From Acidobacteriota bacterium (lineage in GTDB: Bacteria; Acidobacteriota; UBA6911): a stretch of DNA of 64,000 nt. The stretch spans positions 46,036-110,035 of the forward strand of contig JAISUT010000025.1 of assembly GCA_031271905.1 (NCBI GenBank), given 5' to 3'. A program made the translations under genes and the position numbers. Under the pieces are notes generated by a model. It was given only the letters and a program-made list of their open reading frames with translations. It did not search any database and had not been told where the DNA came from. How positions within the stretch are numbered: the stretch's first letter is position 1; each line of letters begins with the position of its first letter. Below, piece by piece: positions 54,014 through 63,400 of the stretch.

Positions 54014-56803
54014 TCACGGCGCCTGGACTTCGACGGGGCCGATGCCGAGCCCTTCGAGCTCCGGCGCGAGCCGCCTGCCGTCCCCCACCGCCACGACGAC
54101 GCTCTCCTCCGGCCTGAGGTGCGCCCGCGCCACGCGCAACACGTCGGCGGCCGATACTTGCGCGACCTCCTGCGGCAGGTTTTCATAATAATCGTCCGGC
54201 AGGCCGTGGACGAACAACTGCCCGATGCTCGACGCCGCCGCCGACGTGGTCTCGAATTCGCCGGGCAGGGAGCGGGCGATGGAGTCCCGCGCGGCCTCAA
54301 GCTCCGCGTCGGACACCGCCTCCTCCCGCATCCGGTCGATCTCGCGGAATATCTCCGTCACGGCGGGCGCCGTCGCCTCCGTCTGCACGGAGGTCCCGAC
54401 CAGGAACGGCCCCGCCCCGCGGCGGAACGCGAACACGGAGGATGCCCCGTAGGTGTAGCCGTGCCGCTCGCGCAGGTTCTGGTTGACGCGGCTGGAGAAC
54501 ATGCCGCCGAAGACGGTGTTCATCACATCCAGCGCCACATAGTCCGGATGGGAGCGGGAGACGCCCACATGCCCGATGCGCAACACCGTCTGGGGGGCGC
54601 CGGGGCGGTCTATTACGATGACGCGCCGCGACGGGGCGCGTCCATCCCCGCCCGGCGGGGCTGGCGGGGCTGGCGGGGCGGCGGCGGGGCGGCGGTCGGC
54701 CCCGCCATCGCCCCATCCCCCGAAATGCCTTTCCACGAACCGCGCCAGCTCCGCCTCTGTCAAGTCGCCCGCCACCGCCAGCGCGGCGTTCGCGGGAAAG
54801 TACCCCGTGCGGTGGAACTCCGCCAGCAGCTCCCGGGTCACGGCGCGGTTGGACTCCTCCGTCCCGACGTCGGTGAACCCGTAAGGGTGTCTGTCGCCAT
54901 AGACCGCGAGGAAGAAGCTCTTGACCGCCACGGCGGCGGGCAGGTCCTTCTGCTGCAAGATGCGGGTCAGGCGGTCGTGCCGGATGCGCTCGACCTCCTC
55001 CGGGGCGAACGCCGGCCGGAGCAGGACGTCGGCGAGGATCTCGAAGGCGGCGTCGGCGTTCTTCTTGAGGGCGCGCACGGCGGCCCAGGAGATGTCGGCG
55101 GAGGAGCCGCAGGTCAGCGACGCCCCGATCTGGTCGATGGCTGCCGCGATCTCGATCGGCGAGCGCGTCGCGGTCCCCTCGTCCAGCATTTCGGCGGTGA
55201 AGGATGCCAAGCCGGGGAGTTCGACAGGGTTTCGGTCGGCGCCGCCGAGGACGACGACGTTGGCGGCGACGATCGGGAGGTCGTGCTGCTCGACCAGCAG
55301 CGCGGTGAGGCCGCCGGGCAACCGGAAACGGCGCGGCACGGGCAGGCGCAGCGACGGCGCCGGCCCGGCAGGGGGCGGCGCGGCGCGCCACTCCTGGCCT
55401 GGGATGGGCGGGGCGGACGGGGATGGGGCTGCGGCGTCGCCTCTGGCGACTTGCTCCGCTTGCCCCGCCGGACGCCCCTGTTTGGGCGGGTCGTGGACGA
55501 CCTTCTCGCCGGACACGCCCCAGAGGGCGACCCCCGCCTCCCGCCGCAGGTATTCACGCGCGGTGCGCCGCAGCGAATCGGGCGTCACCTTGCGGTAGCG
55601 CGCGAAATCCTCGCGGAAGTAGCGGGGCGTCCCCACATAGTGGTTGTAGAGGTTGAAGCGGTTGGCGAGGCCGGTGATGTTCTCCATGCCGCGCACGAGC
55701 GCCGTCTCCATGCAGTTGCGGGCGCGCTCGACCTCCGCCTCGCGCGGCCCCTCGTCCGCCATCCTCTCCAGCTCCTCGCGCATGGCGTCCTCCAGGAGCT
55801 GCGGCCCGACGCCGGGTTTGCAAGTCCCCTCGACGGCGAAGATGGAGCTGAGCGCCATGGAGCCTTGCTGCGCGCCGACATCCTGCGCGAGGCGCTTTTC
55901 GTACACCAGGCCGCGGTAGAGGCGGCTCGACCGCCCGCCGCCGAGGATGCGCGCCAAGAGGTCGCATTCGGCGTCCCCCTGCGAGAAGATCGGCGGGGTG
56001 AGCCACGCCAGGAAGACGCGCGGCAACTCCACGCGGTCGCCGACCACGGCGCGACGCTCGCGCATGATGGGCGGCGTGGCGGCGCGGATGCGGGGCGCGG
56101 GCTCCCCCGCCGGGAAGGGGGCGAAATATTTCTCCACCAGGGCGCGCGCCTCCTCCGGCGCGAAGTCGCCGACGATGGCGAGGCTGGCGTTGTTGGGGAC
56201 GTAGTAGCGCCGGAAGAACTCCCTCGCGTCCCCCAGCCGCGCCGACTCGATGTCGGCGTGCGACCCCATGATCGCGGCGTGGTAGGGGTGGTTCGGCGGG
56301 AACAGTTGGCGGTAGACCTCCTCCTGCGCCAGGCCGTAGGGCGAGTTCTCCACCGTCTGCCGCCGCTCGTTGCGCACCACGTCGCGCTGGTTGGACAGGA
56401 GCCTCTCGTCCAGCGTGTCCAGCAAGAATCCCATGCGGTCGCTTTCGAGCCACAGCGCCAGATCCAGCCGGTTCGACGGCACGGTCTCGTAATAGTTCGT
56501 GCGGTCGAAGTCGGTCGAGCCGTTCACCGTGGTCGCCCCCGCCGCCTCCAGGTATTGGAAGTGGGCCTTCTCCCCGACGTGGCGGGATCCCTCGAACATC
56601 ATGTGCTCGAACAGGTGGGCGAAGCCGGTCAGGCCGGGGCGCTCGTCGGCGGGGCCGACGTGGTACCAGATGTTGACGGCGACCAGCGGCAGGCGGTGGT
56701 CTTCGAAAAGCGTCACCTCGAGGCCGTTTCCCAACTTGTATTTTTCGCACTGGAACTCGGGGATGGAATCTCCTTCTCGCACGCCTCTCCTATTCTTTCG
56801 CAT
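54014..56803 (-). CDS. M16-family zinc metallopeptidase, tandem-domain
   Basis: The 929-residue protein joins two M16 halves. The N-terminal half (about 15-430) holds the inverted zinc motif HLFEH (63-67) and a downstream Glu near 146. The C-terminal half (about 480-925) has the fold but no HxxEH, as in non-catalytic partner halves of pitrilysin-type enzymes. A Pro/Ala-rich hinge joins them (about 440-480). It would degrade peptides inside a closed chamber. No signal peptide is visible, so a cytoplasmic place or a wrong start is possible; GTG 56782 has AGGAG upstream, while ATG 56803 has none. Confidence 0.9.
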   Translation of the reverse strand: MRKNRRGVREGDSIPEFQCEKYKLGNGLEVTLFEDHRLPLVAVNIWYHVGPADERPGLTGFAHLFEHMMFEGSRHVGEKAHFQYLEAAGATTVNGSTDFDRTNYYETVPSNRLDLALWLESDRMGFLLDTLDERLLSNQRDVVRNERRQTVENSPYGLAQEEVYRQLFPPNHPYHAAIMGSHADIESARLGDAREFFRRYYVPNNASLAIVGDFAPEEARALVEKYFAPFPAGEPAPRIRAATPPIMRERRAVVGDRVELPRVFLAWLTPPIFSQGDAECDLLARILGGGRSSRLYRGLVYEKRLAQDVGAQQGSMALSSIFAVEGTCKPGVGPQLLEDAMREELERMADEGPREAEVERARNCMETALVRGMENITGLANRFNLYNHYVGTPRYFREDFARYRKVTPDSLRRTAREYLRREAGVALWGVSGEKVVHDPPKQGRPAGQAEQVARGDAAAPSPSAPPIPGQEWRAAPPPAGPAPSLRLPVPRRFRLPGGLTALLVEQHDLPIVAANVVVLGGADRNPVELPGLASFTAEMLDEGTATRSPIEIAAAIDQIGASLTCGSSADISWAAVRALKKNADAAFEILADVLLRPAFAPEEVERIRHDRLTRILQQKDLPAAVAVKSFFLAVYGDRHPYGFTDVGTEESNRAVTRELLAEFHRTGYFPANAALAVAGDLTEAELARFVERHFGGWGDGGADRRPAAAPPAPPAPPGGDGRAPSRRVIVIDRPGAPQTVLRIGHVGVSRSHPDYVALDVMNTVFGGMFSSRVNQNLRERHGYTYGASSVFAFRRGAGPFLVGTSVQTEATAPAVTEIFREIDRMREEAVSDAELEAARDSIARSLPGEFETTSAAASSIGQLFVHGLPDDYYENLPQEVAQVSAADVLRVARAHLRPEESVVVAVGDGRRLAPELEGLGIGPVEVQAP

Positions 56804-56878
56804 GGAACAGCCGTCGTGACGGCGGTTGGAACCGCCCGCCGCAAGGTCGCGGGGCGCAGGCGGTCATTCGGGGGGTTG

Positions 56879-57247
56879 TCATTTGTCCGGCAGTATCTCC
56901 ACCCAATAGCCGTCCGGGTCCGCGATGAAGTAGATGCCCATCTGCGGATTCTCGTAGCAGACGCACCCCATCTCCTTGTGGCGCGCGTAGGCGGCGTCGT
57001 AGTCGTCGGCGACCAGCGCCAGGTGGAACTCGTTGTCGCCGAGGTTGTACGGCTCGGTGCGGTCGCGCAGCCAAGTCAGCTCCAGCCGGTGCCCGGTGGC
57101 GCCGTCGCCCAGGTAGGCGATGACGAAGCCCCCGTCCTCCGGCTCAATGCGGCCGACTTCGTGGAAGCCGACGGCGTCGCGGTAAAACGCCAGGCTCTTG
57201 TCCAGGTCGCGGACGTTGATGTTGTTATGGTCGAAACGAAACTTCAT
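56879..57247 (-). CDS. Glyoxalase I-like VOC protein
   Basis: The 122-residue protein matches lactoylglutathione lyase in size and ligands: His in RFDHNNINV, Glu in HRLELTWLRD, His in EFHLALVADD and Glu in YWVEILPDK. It is cytoplasmic, unlike the secreted VOC protein at 5347-5883. Detoxification of methylglyoxal is the likely role, but other VOC reactions are possible. GGGAG precedes the ATG at 57247. Confidence 0.85.
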   Translation of the reverse strand: MKFRFDHNNINVRDLDKSLAFYRDAVGFHEVGRIEPEDGGFVIAYLGDGATGHRLELTWLRDRTEPYNLGDNEFHLALVADDYDAAYARHKEMGCVCYENPQMGIYFIADPDGYWVEILPDK

Positions 57248-57498
57248 GGCGTCGTCTCCCAATTCCGGGGTCGAGGGTTTCGGTCGCGCCCGTCCAAGGC
57301 AACCGGGCAGGCGAATATAGATAAACTATTTTCGGCGCGGGGGAAAGGTGTGAATGACGGAAAGGGGGCGGAAAGGGGGAGATTCCTTCCGGCTCCGGGG
57401 ATCGGGCGCCCGGGGGGGCCAGCATCCGTTGGGTATGCGGACGTTTGGATCTGAACCCCCTCGAACCACCCGGTCGGCCCGGAGCCTGAATCCGAAAA

Positions 57499-57675
57499 TC
57501 AGGCGTAAGCGTCCAACAGCCGGTTCGCCTGCGGGATGGACTCCATCAATTGAACCAGCAACTGACCTTCCGTTTTGGCGATGTCATTCGTCTTTTTAAG
57601 GACGGACATCGCGACCTGCATGTATGTTTCCTGCATGGCGAGGCTGCTCGCCAAGGATGCTATGTAACTGTCCAT
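57499..57675 (-). CDS. YjfB-like small putative motility protein
   Basis: The minus strand encodes a 58-residue protein, MDSYIASLASSLAMQETYMQ and on to ANRLLDAYA, starting at ATG 57675 (AAGG 8 nt upstream) and ending at TGA 57499-57501. The SxSLAMQE...VAMSVLKKTNDIAKTEGQLLVQLME pattern matches the YjfB family, small helical proteins linked to motility in some bacteria but without known mechanism. The stop codon lies in an inverted repeat, GCCTGA...TCAGGC. No flagellar genes are nearby. Confidence 0.75.
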   Translation of the reverse strand: MDSYIASLASSLAMQETYMQVAMSVLKKTNDIAKTEGQLLVQLMESIPQANRLLDAYA

Positions 57676-57746
57676 ACATGATGCCTTATCGGCCGGGGGG
57701 CGGCGGACTTTACCGTTTTGTTCCGTCTGCGCGGCCCGTCATCTCG

Positions 57747-59015
57747 TCACCCGATGGCGTCCAGCCCGCCCATGTAAGGGCGCAGGGCCTCAGGGACGGT
57801 CACCGAGCCGTCCTTCCGCTGGTAGTTCTCCATGATCGCCAGCCAAGTGCGGCCGATGGCGATGCCCGAGCCGTTCAGGGTGTGGACGAAGCCGCGCTTG
57901 CCGTCCTCGGCCTTGTAGCGGATGTTGGCGCGCCGCGCCTGGAACGCCTCGAAGTTGCTGCACGAGGAGATTTCGCGGAAGCATCCCTGGCTCGGCAGCC
58001 AGACCTCCAGGTCGTAGGTCTTGGCGCTGGAGAAGCCCATGTCCCCGGCGCAGAGCGCCATCACCCGGTAATGCAGCCCCAGCCTCTGCAAGACCTCCTC
58101 CGCGTCATGGGTCAGCGCCTCCAGCTCGTCATACGACTTGGCGGGGTCGGCGTACTTGACCAGCTCCACCTTGTTGAACTGGTGCTGGCGGATGAGTCCG
58201 CGCACGTCCCTGCCGTACGCCCCGGCCTCGCTGCGGAAGCAGGGTGTGTAGGCGACGAACTTCTTCGGCAGGTCGGCGAAGTCCAGCACCTCGTCGCGGG
58301 CGATGTTCGTGACCGGCACCTCCGCCGTCGGGATCAGGTAGTAGTCCGTCCCCTCGACCTTGAACAGGTCGTCTTTGAACTTCGGGAGGTTCCCCGTGCC
58401 GAAAAGGCTGGCGGAGTTCGCCATGAAGGGCGGCAGCACCTCCTGGTAGCCGTGCTCCTTGGTGTGCAGGTCGAGCATGAAGTTGACCAGCGCCCGCTCC
58501 AGGCGCGCCCCCGCGCCGCGCAGGAGGGAGAAGCGCGCCCCGGTGATCTTGGCGGCGCGCTCCATGTCGAGGACGCCGAGCCTCGTCCCGACGTCCACAT
58601 GGTCCAGCGGCGCGAAGTCGAACTCGGGCGGCGCCCCCCAGCGGCGCACCTCGACGTTGTCGGTCTCGTCATGGCCGGGCGGGACGGTGGCGCCCGGCAG
58701 GTTCGGGATGCCGTGCAGCAGCGAGTTCAACCGCTCCTCCGCCGCGCGCGCCGCTTCGTCAAGCGACTTGATCTCGCCGGATATCTCCTTGACCCGCGCC
58801 TGCTCGGCGGTCGTGTCCCCCCCCTCCTTCTTGGCCTTGCCGATGGCCTCGGAAGCTTCGTTGCGCCGCCTGCGCAGTTCCTCGATGCGTTGCATGACGC
58901 CCTTCCATTCGGTGTCGGCGGCCATGAGTTCGTCCAAGGGGTAGCCCCCCCCTCGCGCCGCCAGCCGCTCCCGGACGAACTCCAAGTTTTCCCGAACAAA
59001 GTTTTTATCCAGCAT
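57747..59015 (-). CDS. serS: Serine--tRNA ligase
   Basis: The 422-residue class II synthetase has an N-terminal coiled-coil arm for tRNA-Ser (about 25-110, [24 protein letters not shown]). The catalytic core has motif 2 ([28 protein letters not shown], split) and motif 3 ([18 protein letters not shown]). GGGAG precedes the ATG at 59015. It diverges from galU. Confidence 0.97.
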   Translation of the reverse strand: MLDKNFVRENLEFVRERLAARGGGYPLDELMAADTEWKGVMQRIEELRRRRNEASEAIGKAKKEGGDTTAEQARVKEISGEIKSLDEAARAAEERLNSLLHGIPNLPGATVPPGHDETDNVEVRRWGAPPEFDFAPLDHVDVGTRLGVLDMERAAKITGARFSLLRGAGARLERALVNFMLDLHTKEHGYQEVLPPFMANSASLFGTGNLPKFKDDLFKVEGTDYYLIPTAEVPVTNIARDEVLDFADLPKKFVAYTPCFRSEAGAYGRDVRGLIRQHQFNKVELVKYADPAKSYDELEALTHDAEEVLQRLGLHYRVMALCAGDMGFSSAKTYDLEVWLPSQGCFREISSCSNFEAFQARRANIRYKAEDGKRGFVHTLNGSGIAIGRTWLAIMENYQRKDGSVTVPEALRPYMGGLDAIG

Positions 59016-59152
59016 ATCCGTCTCCCGTGTGGGGTTTGTGAATCGAGTCCGCACGAATTCTATCATTGACTTTGCGAGATGCCATTGTTTCAATCATTTT
59101 TTTCCCGCGCCATTGCGGATTCGGGTGTTTTTACTCATCGGGGGATTGTTTC

Positions 59153-60037
59153 ATGGCTGTGACAAAGATACGCCGCGCGGTCTTCCCGGCGGCCGGTCTC
59201 GGCACCAGGTTTTTGCCCGCCACGAAGGCGCAACCCAAGGAGATGCTGCCCTTGGTGGACAAGCCCATCATCCAATACGCCGTCGAGGAGGCCGTCGCCT
59301 CCGGGTGCGACTCGCTGGTCATCATCACGGGCAGGGGGAAAAACGCCATCGAAGACCATTTCGACGTCTCCTACGAGTTGGAGAAGACGCTCGAGGAGCG
59401 GGGCAAGTCCGAGTTGCTGGGGCGGGTGCGCACCGTCTCGGAACTGGCGCACATCGCCTACATCCGGCAGAAGGAGGCGTTGGGGCTGGGCCACGCCGTC
59501 TCCATGGCGCGCGACCTCACCAATGGCGAGCCTTTCGCCGTGCTGCTCGGCGACGACGTGATCGTCGGCGCGACCCCCTGCATCCGCCAACTGGCGGACG
59601 TCTACGAACGGCACCGGGCGAGCGTCGTGGCGGTGATGGAGGTGCCGGAAGAGGAGACCTGCCGCTACGGCGTCATCAAGGGGCGACCCGCGCCGGACGG
59701 CGACCCGCGCCTGTTCGAGGTCGAGGACATGGTGGAGAAGCCCGCCAAGGGCGCGGCGCCGTCGAACCTCGCCATCATCGGGCGCTACATCCTGACCCCC
59801 GGCGTCTTCGAGGCGCTGGAGGAGACCGGCAAAGGGAGCGGCGGCGAGATACAGTTGACCGACGGGTTGCGCCGGCTGCTGGCGCGCGAGAAGATATTCG
59901 CCTGCAAGTTCGAGGGGAGGCGCCACGACGCGGGGGACAAGCTGGGCTTCTTGCAGGCGACGGTCGAGGTCGCGCTCCAGAACGAGGAGCTGGGAGCGAG
60001 CTTCCGCGCCTATCTGAGGGGGCTGGACCTCAGGTAG
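59153..60037 (+). CDS. galU: UTP--glucose-1-phosphate uridylyltransferase
   Basis: The 294-residue protein has AVFPAAGLGTRFLPATKAQPKEMLPL at its start (in two motifs), DKPIIQYAVEEAV, the catalytic GDDVI and GRYILTPGVFEALE. It makes UDP-glucose for glycans, including probably the exopolysaccharide and LPS. The ATG at 59153 has no strong Shine-Dalgarno (GGGGAT upstream). A perfect hairpin follows at 60165. Confidence 0.95.
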   Translation: MAVTKIRRAVFPAAGLGTRFLPATKAQPKEMLPLVDKPIIQYAVEEAVASGCDSLVIITGRGKNAIEDHFDVSYELEKTLEERGKSELLGRVRTVSELAHIAYIRQKEALGLGHAVSMARDLTNGEPFAVLLGDDVIVGATPCIRQLADVYERHRASVVAVMEVPEEETCRYGVIKGRPAPDGDPRLFEVEDMVEKPAKGAAPSNLAIIGRYILTPGVFEALEETGKGSGGEIQLTDGLRRLLAREKIFACKFEGRRHDAGDKLGFLQATVEVALQNEELGASFRAYLRGLDLR

Positions 60038-60409
60038 CGCCCGCCCCAAAAGCGCGTCTGCCGCGTTGCCGCTTGGGCGCGCCTGCGGAGCCCGCCCTGC
60101 GCGCGCCTTGCATCCACACCACCCTGCGCCCGTGCGACCTTGCATAATCGTTGTGGCGCGACATGCGGGGCGAAGCCCCGCCAGCAACCGCTTCGCCTCT
60201 GGCCCGTGCCTGGTTTTGATTTTGATAAAGATTTCTTAACCTTTCACCCACCGCCATTTTTCCCTGATAGATTGCGTTTGCCTGAGAAGGGAGGAGGCTT
60301 GGAGGCTGTTGTGCCTCGATGATAATGCCCCTGAACTCCCCCTTCGCGATACGCCGTGACGTTCAAGGTTTTGCAATTGGCGCAATAGAAAAATTGAGGA
60401 GGATTCGAC
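60038..60409. other. Gene-free interval before the autotransporter
   Basis: This 372-bp region contains one perfect hairpin (60165-60181). It is GC-rich near galU and AT-richer near 60215-60400. It must hold the autotransporter promoter, but no convincing -35/-10 pair stands out. Confidence 0.5.
60165..60181 (+). terminator. Compact hairpin downstream of galU
   Basis: GCGGGGC pairs perfectly with GCCCCGC around GAA, but no T-run follows, so it is a probable 3' hairpin rather than an intrinsic terminator. Confidence 0.45.
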
Positions 60410-63400
60410 ATGAAATTTGACATGACAATAAAAGGTCGTTTTGCAAGAACCGGCGGGAGGGTTCTCGCCGTCGCCCTCCTCGCGCTGGCGTCCTCTCCGT
60501 TCGCATTGGCGCAGACAATCATCGACTTCGACGCCCCCACCGACTACTCCTCGGATACGCCCGACGCCTTCGGCAACTTGTACGTCTGCGGCAACAACGC
60601 AGGCGACGGCCCCGGGCAACCCCCCTGTTTACGCCTCCCCGAATCTGGGCCTTACGATCTGGTCGTCGAATCCGGCGGCAAGGTCGCCGACGCCTTCGGC
60701 AGTTATTATGCTCCCCTTTCCGGCGACATCGTGACCACGGGCAACAGCGCCACCGTCGAGACAGGTGGCGCGGCGCTTAACAACGTCGTCGGCAGTTACG
60801 CCTACACCGCCGGTGCCGCCACGGCCACGGACAACCACGTGAACATCTCCGGCACGGTGGCTCAGGATGTCAACGGCAGTCTTGTCACTGCCGGCACCGC
60901 CACTGCCACGGATAACGACGCCGACGTCTCAGGTGCGGTGGGCGGGAGCGTCAACGGCAGTCTTGTCAGTGGTGCCACCGCCACTGCCGAAAGCAACAGC
61001 GCGAGCGTCTCAGGTACGGCAAACGGGAACGTCTCCGGCGGGAATGTCGTCGCATTCTTCGGCGACGCCACTGCCACGAATAACGACGCCGACGTCTCAG
61101 GTGCGGTGGGCGGGAGCGTCTATGGCAGCCTAGCCGTCATATATCCTGGGTACGACGGCGACGCCACTGCCGAAGAAAACACCGCGAGCGTTTCCGGCAC
61201 CGGCACGGTGGGCGGGAGCGTCTATGGCGGTAATGCTGAAAGTTACAATAATTATTATTACGGCTTTTCCGGCGAAGCCACCGCCACGGGCAACAAGGCG
61301 GACGTGGAAAACGGCGGCGAGGTGACGCGCAACGTCTACGGCGGGCGTGCTTCGGGTGCCACCGGCGCCACTGCCGACGGCAACACCGCGAACGTCGCAG
61401 GAAAGGCGGGCGAGGATGTCACCGGCGGGGTCGCCCTCGCCATCTCCGGCGACGCCACCGCCACGAACAACAGCGCCGCCATAAAGAACGGCGGCGAGGC
61501 GACTGGATCCGTCCGCGGCGGCGAGGCTGAGAGCAACTTCGACGACGCCACCGCCACGGGCAACGACGCGAGCGTCGCAGGCAAAGCGGCCAGCGTCTTC
61601 GGCGGGACTGCCCACGCACCCTCCGGCGAAGCCACCGCCACGTATAACGACGCCGTCGTGACCAGCGACGGCGAGGTCTCCGGTGACGTCACCGGCGGGC
61701 GTGCCGAGGGTGACGCCGACGCCACCGCCACGGACAACACCGCGAGCGTTTCCGGCAGGGTGGATGGAAACGTCGCTGGCAGCCAAGCCGTCGCCACGGG
61801 TTCCAGCGGCGGCGGCACCGCCGAGGCCGCAGACAGCACCGCGAGCGTCTACGGCACGGTCGGCGGGGACGTCTTCGGCGGCAAAGCCACCAATGACAGC
61901 GCCACTCACGGCTTTTCCGGCGAAGCCAAGGCCACGGGCAACAGCGCGGACGTGAAAAGCGGCGGCGAGGCGACCAGCGTCTACGGCGGGTATGTCACGG
62001 GTGACGCCACCAGCGGCGTGGCCGAAGGCAACACCGCGAGCGTCACGGGCAAAGTCACCTACAACGCCACCGGCGGGTTTGCCGAAATCTTCTCCGGGAA
62101 CGTCACGGCCGAGGGCAACAAGGCGGACGTGGAAAACGGCGGCGAGGTCGACAACAACGTCTACGGCGGGCAGGCCGACGCCCCCTCCGGCACCGCCACG
62201 GTTACGGATAACAGCGCGAATGTGGCCACCGGCGGCAATGTGGCCGGCGACGTCTACGGCGGTCGTGCTTCGGGTGACACCGGCGGCGTGGCCGAAGGCA
62301 ACACCGCGAGCATCGCAGGCGCGGCGGGCTACGCCTACGGCGGCTATGCCTACTCCTCCTCCGGCGACGCCACGGCTACAGGCAACACCGTGAGCATAGA
62401 AGGCACAGCGGGCTACGCCTACGGCGGAGCCGTATCTTCCTCCGGCGACGCCACGGCTACGAATAACAGCGCGGATGTGGCCACCGGCGGCGCTGTGACC
62501 GGCGGCGTCTACGGCGGCTATGCCAATGGTGACACCGGCGGCGTGGCCGAGAGAAACCGCGCGAGCATCGCAGGCGCGGCGGGCGACGCCTACGGCGGCT
62601 ATGCCTACTCCGACTCCGGCGACGCCACGGCCACAGGCAACACCGCCGTCGTCTCCGGCGGGGTCTCTGGCGATGTCTACGGCGGCTATGCCGATTCCGA
62701 TGGCGATGGCGCGATGGGCAAGGCTTCCGGCAACGAGGTGCTCATCGACGGCGGCACGGTCGGCGGCAGCGTCTACGGCGGCTTCAGCCTCGTTGACGGC
62801 TACGGCGAAACCGGAGAAGCGACCGGCAACACCGTGACCGTCCAAGGCTCCGCCAGACTTGCGGACGTCTACGGCGGCTTTGTCGGCGTCGCCGGCGCGC
62901 CCGACACCACGATGGACGCCTTCACCGGCAACACGCTGAACAAGAACAGCGACGCGGCGATTGCCAGCGCCAGCAATTTCGAGAACGTGAACTTCGGCTA
63001 CACGGGCGACGCCAACATCGGCACGTTGGACACGACGCCGACCGGCAGCACGAAAACCGCCGTCAACATCGACGTCGGCGGGAACGACGTGACCTTCACG
63101 GGCGCCGACAAGATCACCGGCGACGGCGGCATCGTCAAGAAAGGCGCGGGCGTCCTGACCTTGGCCGTCGCGAACACCTACACGGGCGACACGACCGTCG
63201 AGGCGGGGACGCTGGAAGTCACCGGTTCCCTGGGCGACGGCGACTACGCGGGCGCCATCGCCAACGACGGGGCGCTGGTTTTCGACCAGTCGGGCGACCA
63301 ACGCCTGTCGGGCACCATCTCCGGCAACGGCTCGCTGGCCAAGAAAGGCGCGGGCGTCCTGACCATGACCGGCGAGAACACCTACGCGGGCGGCACGACC

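Noticed and set aside
54119..57454. A 1111-codon plus-strand frame covering the M16 protease
   Set aside because: It runs antisense across several genes and intergenic DNA, has arginine/valine-rich junk composition, and the opposite strand encodes recognisable M16 and VOC domains.
62230..62640. Repeated units considered as a CRISPR array
   Set aside because: The repeats are degenerate, in frame and translated, with no constant-length spacers; they are protein repeats.
61130..63301. A 723-codon open frame on the minus strand inside the autotransporter
   Set aside because: It is the antisense shadow of the repetitive passenger. Its apparent repeats mirror those of the plus-strand gene, which has a ribosome-binding site, signal peptide and known repeat type.
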